In this document: positions 8,219 to 14,462 of the stretch, in pieces | Position numbering within the stretch: position 1 is the first letter of the stretch | Layout: each line of letters starts with the position of its first letter | From: Streptomyces brevispora | GTDB taxonomy: Bacteria > Actinomycetota > Actinomycetes > Streptomycetales > Streptomycetaceae | NCBI RefSeq assembly: GCF_007829885.1 | Contig: NZ_VIWW01000001.1 | Location: forward strand, 4,774,001-4,838,000 | Direction of reading: 5' to 3' | DNA: 64,000 bases | Position numbers and translations under genes: made by a program | Notes under the pieces: generated by a model | Seen by the model: the letters and a program-made list of their open reading frames with translations, nothing else | Databases searched by the model: none | Told to the model about the DNA's origin: nothing

Positions 8219-8748
8219 GCAGCCTCTTCCCGCTTGCTCACGTCGATCACACTCCGATTGAACATACGCACAACTCATCTGCCTCGTGAACGACTTGAGG
8301 CCACATTGGCCGAATAGCCGTGCTGCAGGGCGGGCAGGTGGTTCCGGGCTCGCGAACGTGGCTCGAATTCCTTCCACGCCGCCAGGATCTAGGCGTCCGA
8401 GGCTGGAACAGGCCGACGTGGCGCACCGGCAATTGAAGGCAGGCCACATGCGCGGCAAGATCGTCCTGACTCATCATTCGGAGGCCTGAGAGCCGTCCTG
8501 ACCATTGCAACCCTCATATTGGCCTACGCCTCACCATGGGAACGTCACCCGCGACGATCCCGTCCCTGGTGAGGTGATGGCGGGCAGGCGTTCGCCACAC
8601 GGAAGGATTGCCGGAGGCCTCGTTCCTGCCTCCTGGCGCGGGTGTCTACAGAGACAGGCACCCGGGGCGTCACGATTCTTACTGGCACCCCGGATTGTGC
8701 GCTTCAGACGGCGATCCCCTCCCGCTGAAGCGCCCAAGGAGAGTGTCT
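8219..8748. other. 530-bp region with no intact gene
   Basis: It lies between the MFS gene and the 3' end of the recombination operon. It holds the presumed MFS promoter (next to 8219) and a short oxidoreductase vestige (8400-8489). Between 8490 and 8748 I see no gene, no strong terminator and no convincing repeat shared with the other side of the recombination operon. It is a plausible left boundary of an insertion. Confidence 0.5.
8400..8489 (+). pseudogene. C-terminal vestige of a zinc-type alcohol dehydrogenase / quinone oxidoreductase
   Basis: About 30 codons ending in a TGA at 8487-8489 read LEQADVAHRQLKAGHMRGK followed by IVLT. This matches the conserved C-terminal end of MDR-family NADPH:quinone reductases (pattern 'aaeAHr.le.G...GKivL'). 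Upstream of about 8400 the frame no longer resembles the family, so only the tail survives. It is divergent from the MFS exporter gene, so an exporter-plus-oxidoreductase pair may once have existed here. The identification rests on this short motif only. Confidence 0.45.
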
Positions 8749-10224
8749 TCAGAAGATCTGGAGCTGTTTGCCGCGGTAGCGGCGGATGGATGCGTATCCC
8801 GCCCATGGATGTCCTGCTTCCGCGGCGTGCAGTTCGGTGGCGAGGGGGCTGTAGCCGAGAGCCTTGGCCACCAGTGCCGGCGGCATCTCCAGGACGAGAT
8901 CGCGCAGGGCCGAGTTCCGCCCGCGACGGATGGGGATGCCGCTGTCCCACAGGCCTTTGTGGAGGGTCGCGATTGCCAAGGGCTGCCCAGGCACGGCGCC
9001 GGGGAAGAGCCAGCGGGTGCGGTTGTTGCGGGCAGTTGTCGTGTGGCGTCGTTGCGGCAGGTAGTCGCGAAAGAGGTGGTCAAAGGGGTGGGGGACAGGG
9101 ACGGGTTCCCCACCGGTGAGGTGGACGATGACCTCCTCGTCGGTGATCTCGATGTCGTTGATGCTCATGCGCGAAATCCGTGTCACTGGCTGAGCGAAGA
9201 GCAGGACGAGTAGCCCGAGGACTCGGGTTTCGAGGCGGATAGAGCTGTCTTCGGCGATGCGTCGGAGGAAGTGCAGTCGTTCGCTCTGGCCGATGGAATC
9301 GAGCTTGGCCGAGCGGATCCAGGGAAAGTCGACCGGGGCCATGACGCGGGTACGAACGGCCCAGTGCACGAAGGTCGCCGCGCTGCGGCGGGTGCCTGTG
9401 CCGGTGGCGAGCCATTCGTCCACGTGACCTTGTGCACAGGTCATAGGGCTGCGGTCGCGCTCCCGCAGCCAGGCCAGGAAGTCGGCTCCGGCGCGGACAT
9501 CGGCGCGGGCCCGGGCCACGGTCGTCGGCGCGACAGCCCCACGGGCGTCGAGCTCACGCAGCCGCCGTAGATGGTGCCAGGTAGCGAAGCGGCGAACAAG
9601 CTGCTGATCCTCGGGGTTGGCGATCTGCGGCGTCTTCCACTCCAGCCAGCGTAGAAATTCCACCTCGGCCCGATTACGTTCCGCCAGGATCCCGATAGTG
9701 ACGAGAAGTTCGCGTGTGTGCTCTGCGGCATGCCGTGGAATGAAGTTGTCGAAGGTCTCGTGGTCGAGGGCCAGACTGCCGTCTGCGAGTCCGCGCAAAA
9801 GCGTCTTGACGTGTGGGAATCGGGTCCATAGCCGGGCGCTGACCGGTCGATCCTGGGTGGTCAAGGCATCAACGAGCGGTCGCAGCGGCGGCGCAATTTG
9901 GCCTGTGCCGTCATCGAGAAGGGTCGCCAGGTCGTCCTGGAGGCAGCAGCGGTGACAGAGGCCTCGACGGCCGCGGTCGGCTTCTTCTCCACAGCGTGTG
10001 CAGTGGAAGTCACGGGGGATGCCTGCGCAATCGCGGCAGATGGGGATGCGGTCTGTGTTGAGGCCGGGCAGGAGCCGTTCGACGCCGCAGGCTGGGCAGG
10101 CGCCGTGGCACTGCATGGCACGGTAGTAGCAGCGGCCGCAGACAAATCCCTCGGGCCATTTGGCGACGCCGTAGCGGCCGTTGACGACGCCGCAGCGTGC
10201 GCAGGGCTTCTTGCAGCGGGGCAT
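8749..10224 (-). CDS. Zinc-knuckle protein with a degenerate tyrosine-recombinase-like domain
   Basis: A 491-residue protein. The first ~95 residues carry six CxxC pairs (C8/C11, C29/C32, C43/C46, C63/C66, C75/C78, C90/C93), enough for three zinc ribbons. The remainder resembles a tyrosine recombinase: a SAM-like core-binding region around residues 240-292, then a catalytic-like domain with R349 (VTRISRM). The HxxR position reads NSALR (R441, with the His absent), GY458 replaces GH, and a candidate tyrosine is Y477 (WAGYAS). It may be an accessory DNA-binding recombinase subunit rather than an active enzyme. It is the last gene of a three-gene operon, starting 1 nt after the HTH gene stop. 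Codon use is less GC-biased than in the flanking housekeeping genes, which suggests acquisition. Confidence 0.65.
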   Translation of the reverse strand: MPRCKKPCARCGVVNGRYGVAKWPEGFVCGRCYYRAMQCHGACPACGVERLLPGLNTDRIPICRDCAGIPRDFHCTRCGEEADRGRRGLCHRCCLQDDLATLLDDGTGQIAPPLRPLVDALTTQDRPVSARLWTRFPHVKTLLRGLADGSLALDHETFDNFIPRHAAEHTRELLVTIGILAERNRAEVEFLRWLEWKTPQIANPEDQQLVRRFATWHHLRRLRELDARGAVAPTTVARARADVRAGADFLAWLRERDRSPMTCAQGHVDEWLATGTGTRRSAATFVHWAVRTRVMAPVDFPWIRSAKLDSIGQSERLHFLRRIAEDSSIRLETRVLGLLVLLFAQPVTRISRMSINDIEITDEEVIVHLTGGEPVPVPHPFDHLFRDYLPQRRHTTTARNNRTRWLFPGAVPGQPLAIATLHKGLWDSGIPIRRGRNSALRDLVLEMPPALVAKALGYSPLATELHAAEAGHPWAGYASIRRYRGKQLQIF

Positions 10225-10225
10225 A

Positions 10226-10561
10226 TCAATCAGTCCGTCGTACTCGTGCCCGTCGCGGGCGGATGGTGCTGTTCAGGTCGATGACCGTGGGCCCGCCGGA
10301 GGCCGCTTGACGGGGCTGCTGAGTGGTCTGTACTCCGAATCGGCACAGGTCCTCGACGCTGCACTCCAACGCGTCACAGAGGGCGCCGAGCAAGGCCAGT
10401 GACAGGCGTTCCGGACGTTGGCCGACCAAGCGGTAGATCTGTGAGGCTGACAGGTCGATGCTCCGATCCTTGAGAAGCGGAATCAAGTCGGAGATGTTGT
10501 TGAGGCCGCGTGCGGCCATGATCTCCCGCAAACGCCAGGAGTACGTCACCGAACGGTTCAT
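10226..10561 (-). CDS. Small Cro/C1-type helix-turn-helix protein
   Basis: A 111-residue protein. Residues ~8-75 form an XRE/Cro-CI-like HTH: WRLREIMAARGL, then ISDLIPLLKDRSI, the recognition-helix region LSASQIYRLVGQ, and LALLGALCDALECSVEDLCRF, a typical end of this fold. The C-terminal ~35 residues are basic and disordered (RPRRARVRR). Its ATG overlaps the recombinase stop codon (ATGA at 10558-10561), and the next gene begins 1 nt after its stop, so the three products are translationally coupled. It probably regulates the operon or acts as a directionality or accessory factor. A candidate operator is the inverted repeat at 11701-11717 (inference). Confidence 0.75.
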   Translation of the reverse strand: MNRSVTYSWRLREIMAARGLNNISDLIPLLKDRSIDLSASQIYRLVGQRPERLSLALLGALCDALECSVEDLCRFGVQTTQQPRQAASGGPTVIDLNSTIRPRRARVRRTD

Positions 10562-11673
10562 GGAGCGACCTCCCCCACAGCCACTCGGTGCCCGATGCGA
10601 TCCAGGGCAGCCCGCACGGTGCGGGCCCGGTAATCGGGAGAAACGTGCGTGTAGATCGTGGTGGTCGACGCATGTTCGTGGCCGACCTGCTGCTGCACGA
10701 ACAGAGAGTCGTAGCCGGCCTCGATGAGGTGGGAAACGTACGACCTCCGCAGCGAGTGGAAGTCCAGTCCTTCCGCTAGCCCCAGCTCGTGCCGGCAGCG
10801 CGTGAACAGGGACGTCACGGAGGAGAGACACAGGAGCGATCCTCGCTCCGAGGGCCAAAGAACGGGGGAGTCGGCCTCTGCGAGCAACGGGCGGACCTCC
10901 TCGACCCACTGCCCGAGGGCGTCCGTCGCCCAGTCGAACAACGGGACCGTCAGCACGGCCCGCCGTTTGGGCGGTGAACCGCGCATGGCCTTCCCGAAGC
11001 GGACGTGGACGATGCCGTAGCTGCCGAACTCCGGAGCCCTGGGATTGCTGCCCAGATCGCACAGTTCGAGGCGTCGGACCTCGTTGCGGCGCAGGCCCCA
11101 GCTGTATGCGACCTTCAGCAACGTGGCATCGCGGAAGGCGGTGAGCCACCCCTTGCGGCCGGAGGACTGCGCGGCCACGGCGCGCTCGTCGGCATGATCG
11201 AACAGCGCCTGCAGTTCGTTGTGAGTGAGGGCTCGCTTGCCGGGCCCTGCCTGGGCTTCCTGGGTGTGGCGGGCAGTGTTCCACTCATGGCAGACCTGCA
11301 CGGGATGGGTGCCGAACCGTGTCTCGCACTCGGTCGACCAGCCGTAGGCAGGATCGGTGAGATAGCCCATGAAGAGCCTGATCCCGGTCTGATAGCCGAG
11401 CACCGTCGAGCGGCTGTTCCGCCGGACTCCTCGCGCCTCGGTGGTGAACTCGTCCACGTGCGCGGCCGTCCATAGCCACGGGTCGGCGTCGGTGAAGGCT
11501 CGGAAGCGCCGGATGAGCGCTTCTCGTTGCTCGACCGTACCGAAGCTGAGATTGCGGGCCAGTTGCTGGTTGCGCCAGCCGTCCAGCATCGCCTGGAAGA
11601 CCTGGTCCTCCGGGCGCAGTAGGGGCACACCGGCCGCCAGATACAGGTGAGCCGATCCGTCAATGGGCGCCAT
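10558..11673 (-). CDS. Tyrosine site-specific recombinase / integrase
   Basis: A 371-residue phage-integrase-family recombinase. An N-terminal SAM-like core-binding domain (about residues 22-115) is followed by the catalytic domain. The expected active-site residues are all visible: R195 (SWGLRRNEV), H306 and R309 (FHSLRRSY), H332 (VGHEHAST) and the nucleophile Y341 (TTIYTH). It should therefore be catalytically competent. The ATG at 11673 follows GAGGCGG; longer in-frame starts exist upstream but lack support. It is the first gene of the recombinase / HTH / zinc-knuckle operon. It lies upstream of ftsY and in the opposite orientation. Its target site and mobile boundaries were not found. Confidence 0.85.
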   Translation of the reverse strand: MAPIDGSAHLYLAAGVPLLRPEDQVFQAMLDGWRNQQLARNLSFGTVEQREALIRRFRAFTDADPWLWTAAHVDEFTTEARGVRRNSRSTVLGYQTGIRLFMGYLTDPAYGWSTECETRFGTHPVQVCHEWNTARHTQEAQAGPGKRALTHNELQALFDHADERAVAAQSSGRKGWLTAFRDATLLKVAYSWGLRRNEVRRLELCDLGSNPRAPEFGSYGIVHVRFGKAMRGSPPKRRAVLTVPLFDWATDALGQWVEEVRPLLAEADSPVLWPSERGSLLCLSSVTSLFTRCRHELGLAEGLDFHSLRRSYVSHLIEAGYDSLFVQQQVGHEHASTTTIYTHVSPDYRARTVRAALDRIGHRVAVGEVAP

Positions 11674-11700
11674 GGGCCGCCTCGCATGGATCGCGAAAAA

Positions 11701-11717
11701 TTCGCATGTTCTGCGAA
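11701..11717. promoter_or_regulatory. Inverted repeat in the promoter region of the recombinase operon
   Basis: The sequence TTCGCA-TGTTC-TGCGAA is a perfect 6-bp inverted repeat with a 5-nt spacer, 28 bases upstream of the recombinase start. It sits next to an A/T-rich run. It could be an operator for the operon's own HTH protein, a recombinase core site (two arms with a short central spacer), or a LexA-like damage box variant. Sequence alone does not decide. Confidence 0.5.
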
Positions 11718-11950
11718 CGACGCTGGTCAGAGCAAGGACACGCGCGGTCATCACATTGTGTGGGTGGAGACCGAAGGAGCGGCTGTAGCCCTGTGCTGAC
11801 GTGTATAAACACTCTCGACTGCACCAGACACGCAGCTCAGAGGTGTTCTGCCGGACGGACTCCGGCGAGCCGTGATTGCTCGTACGCGCACCGTCACGGG
11901 TTCGCACCTTCTGCGATTCCCCACCTTTCGTGACCGATACTGGGTGGGTT

Positions 11951-13147
11951 ATGGAATTCGTCATCCTTGCTGTAGTCATCGCCCTGGTCGCGGTCGGCGT
12001 GATCAGCGGGCTCGTGGTCAGCAGCCGCAAGAAGAAGCAGCTGCCCCCGGCACCGTCGAGCACGCCGACCATCACTCCTCCCGCCGAGCCCCATGTCGGC
12101 GAGGAGGCCGAAACGCCGCGCGACGAATCGCGCCGCACCATCGAGGAGGTCGGGCTCCCGCCCGCCGAGGCCGCCGACGAGCAGGCCCCGGAGGCCGTCG
12201 CGGTCCCCGCGCTCGACGTTCCCGAGCCCACGGCAGGCCGTCTCGTACGGCTGCGGGCCCGGCTCGCCCGCTCGCAGAACACCCTCGGCAAGGGGCTGCT
12301 CACGCTCCTGTCCCGGGACAACCTCGACGAGGACACCTGGGAGGAGATCGAGGACACGCTCCTCACCGCCGACGTCGGCGTCGCCCCCACCCAGGAACTG
12401 GTGGAACGGCTCCGGGAACGCGTCCGGATCCTCGGCACACGCACCCCCGAGGGTCTGCGCTCGCTCCTGCGCGAGGAGCTCCTCACCCTGCTCGGCACCG
12501 ACTTCGACCGTGCCGTCAAGACGGAGAGCGGCGTCGACACCCCCGGCGTCGTGATGGTCGTCGGTGTCAACGGCACCGGCAAGACCACCACCACCGGAAA
12601 GCTCGCCCGGGTGCTCGTGGCCGACGGCCGCAGCGTCGTGCTCGGCGCGGCCGACACCTTCCGGGCCGCCGCCGCCGATCAGCTCCAGACCTGGGGCGAG
12701 CGCGTCGGCGCCCGCACCGTGCGCGGACCCGAGGGCGGTGACCCGGCGTCGATCGCCTTCGACGCGGTGAAGGAGGGAATCGCCGAGGGCGCCGACGTCG
12801 TACTGATCGACACGGCGGGCCGGCTGCACACCAAGACCGGTCTGATGGACGAGCTCGGCAAGGTCAAGAGGGTGGTCGAGAAGCACGGACCGCTCGACGA
12901 GATCCTGCTCGTCCTGGACGCCACCACCGGGCAGAACGGCCTGGTGCAGGCCCGGGTGTTCGCCGAGGTCGTCGACATCACCGGCATCGTCCTCACCAAG
13001 CTCGACGGCACCGCCAAGGGCGGCATCGTCATCGCCGTCCAGCGCGAGCTGGGCGTACCGGTGAAGCTGATCGGGCTCGGCGAGGGGCCGGACGATCTGG
13101 CCCCGTTCGACCCGGAGGCGTTCGTGGACGCCCTGATCGGGGACTGA
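11951..13147 (+). CDS. ftsY: Signal recognition particle receptor FtsY
   Basis: A 398-residue SRP receptor GTPase that docks ribosome-SRP complexes to the membrane. The start at 11951 gives an N-terminal hydrophobic helix (EFVILAVVIALVAVGVISGL), an anchor typical of actinobacterial FtsY, followed by a Pro/Glu-rich linker. The NG domain has the P-loop GVNGTGKTTTTGKLAR (about residues 202-217), the DTFRAAAADQL G2 region, DTAGRLHTK (G3), TKLDGTAKGG (G4) and the closing GLGEGPDDLAPFDPEAFVD. It works with Ffh (20649-22199). A 14-bp hairpin follows the stop. Confidence 0.97.
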   Translation: MEFVILAVVIALVAVGVISGLVVSSRKKKQLPPAPSSTPTITPPAEPHVGEEAETPRDESRRTIEEVGLPPAEAADEQAPEAVAVPALDVPEPTAGRLVRLRARLARSQNTLGKGLLTLLSRDNLDEDTWEEIEDTLLTADVGVAPTQELVERLRERVRILGTRTPEGLRSLLREELLTLLGTDFDRAVKTESGVDTPGVVMVVGVNGTGKTTTTGKLARVLVADGRSVVLGAADTFRAAAADQLQTWGERVGARTVRGPEGGDPASIAFDAVKEGIAEGADVVLIDTAGRLHTKTGLMDELGKVKRVVEKHGPLDEILLVLDATTGQNGLVQARVFAEVVDITGIVLTKLDGTAKGGIVIAVQRELGVPVKLIGLGEGPDDLAPFDPEAFVDALIGD

Positions 13148-13169
13148 CCCCCTGCCGCAGGCAGTAAGG

Positions 13170-13200
13170 AGCCCGGCCGCATGACCCATGCGGCCGGGCT
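13170..13200 (+). terminator. Intrinsic terminator-like hairpin after ftsY
   Basis: A perfect 14-bp stem (agcccggccgcatg / catgcggccgggct) with a 3-nt loop, followed by cttcg. It begins 22 nt after the ftsY stop codon. Confidence 0.85.
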
Positions 13201-13210
13201 CTTCGCTGCG

Positions 13211-13355
13211 ACGAACGGTGTGAGGAACGGCGTCACGAACCGCGTGATGAACGACGTGGCGAATCAGCGTCACGAACCGGCGTCAGGAACCGCGTCGCGA
13301 ACCGGCGTCACGAACCGTGTGGCGAACCAGCGTCACGAACCAGTGTCACGAACCG
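13211..13355. repeat. Degenerate 12/13-nt tandem repeat array
   Basis: About eleven full units and a partial twelfth share the consensus (g)cgtcacgaaccg, with unit lengths alternating between 12 and 13 nt (units start at 13211, 13223, 13235, 13247, 13259, 13272, 13285, 13297, 13310, 13322, 13335 and 13348). The array fills the space between the ftsY terminator and the stop codon of the convergent gene at 13376. The core CGAAC is nearly constant; the flanking bases vary. It has no spacer structure and is not a CRISPR array. Confidence 0.8.
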
Positions 13356-13375
13356 TCGGACAGCCCCGCGGCGGC

Positions 13376-14035
13376 TCATCCGCAGGGGGCCCACCGGTGG
13401 CAGACGTACGCCAGCGTGCCCAGCAGCAGCCGTGCCTCCGGTGGCGCCGCCGCGGTGTCCAGAGCCGGCGGCCGAAGCCAGCGGACCGGGCCGAGGCCGC
13501 CCTGGTCCGACGGCGGTGCGGTGATGTGGGAGCCGAGTCCGAGCGCCCTCAGGTCCAGCTCCGCGTCGTCCCATCCCATCCGGTACAGCAGCTGGGGGAG
13601 TCCGGCGGCGGCGCCCGGTGCCACGAAGAACTGCGCCCGTCCGGCCGGGGTGACCGCCACCGGGCCCAGCGGCAGCCCCATCCGCTCCATCCGTACCAGC
13701 GCCCGGCGCCCGGACGTCTCGGCGACATCGAGCACATCGAAGCTGCGGCCCACCGGCAGCAGCATCGAGGCGCCCGGCACCTCGGCCCACGCGCGCGCCG
13801 CCGTGTCGAGCGTCGCCCCGGCGGGAACCTCCCGCGCGAAGTCCAGCGGATGTGCGCCGGGGGAGGCGCAACCGGCATCCCCGCACGAGCAGTTGCCTTC
13901 CGCGGCCCGCGCCCCCGGGGCGACGGCCCAGCCCCACAGTCCCGTGTACTCGGCCACCGCGGTGCCCTCGGCCGCACGGCCGCGACGTCGTGAACCGGAC
14001 CGTAATTCGCGGATGCCGCCGATCGTGAAGCCCAT
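13376..14035 (-). CDS. Primase/polymerase (Prim-Pol)-like N-terminal domain protein
   Basis: A 219-residue stand-alone protein resembling the N-terminal domain of bifunctional DNA primase/polymerases. Visible features are the AEYTGLWGWAVAPGARAAEG start, a cysteine cluster (CSCGDAGCASPGAHPLDF), and the segment FDVLDVAETSGRRAL where active Prim-Pols carry an acidic D-x-D pair. Here the second acidic residue is replaced by Ala, so polymerase activity is doubtful. No primase helicase domain follows. The ATG at 14035 is the chosen start. From memory, S. coelicolor has a similar gene between ftsY and nsdA, so it is a conserved neighbour rather than an insertion. Confidence 0.75.
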   Translation of the reverse strand: MGFTIGGIRELRSGSRRRGRAAEGTAVAEYTGLWGWAVAPGARAAEGNCSCGDAGCASPGAHPLDFAREVPAGATLDTAARAWAEVPGASMLLPVGRSFDVLDVAETSGRRALVRMERMGLPLGPVAVTPAGRAQFFVAPGAAAGLPQLLYRMGWDDAELDLRALGLGSHITAPPSDQGGLGPVRWLRPPALDTAAAPPEARLLLGTLAYVCHRWAPCG

Positions 14036-14462
14036 GCCCCCTCCAACGGGTCCAACTCGCCGGTGGTTACGGACCGGAGTTCCATCGTGGCACTCCGCCG
14101 TCCTTGGTGATCCCTTCGGGCGCGGGGCGTGCACCGGGGTGCCTGACCTCGTTCGCACGCCCCCGAATGCGCCTTTGCACCTACTGGTGATCGCTGTCTG
14201 TCAAGTGAATCGCGCCCGGCTGCAGTGGCGTTCATCCGAAGGGGTGGCGAATGGTGGCGTTTCCGCAATCTCCCTCCCTGAGGGGGTGATCGTAGGATTA
14301 CCGTCGGTACACGAACCATGGAAGTATGTGCTCCCATGGGTATGCCGCAGGCAAATCGACTTTCTGTTCGATGGTGTGCAACCTCCGTACGGGCGTCATC
14401 GGTTCACGGCATTCTGATAGTGGTTCGCGGCGGACGGTATTCGGCGGGATGGGGGCGTTCCA
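14036..14462. other. 427-bp divergent intergenic region upstream of nsdA
   Basis: It separates the divergent primase-like gene and nsdA, so it should hold both promoters. It is less GC-rich than the coding DNA, and a TTGACA hexamer reads on the minus strand at 14199-14204, but I could not pair it with a convincing -10. The words ccatgg and cccatggg occur near 14318-14342. I see no gene or RNA here. Confidence 0.5.

Noticed and set aside
8219..11950. Direct-repeat attachment sites flanking the recombination operon
   Set aside because: I compared both flanks by eye and found no shared repeat longer than short chance matches; a computed search would be needed.
13211..13355. CRISPR array
   Set aside because: Units of 12-13 nt directly abut with no unique spacers and no cas genes are present.
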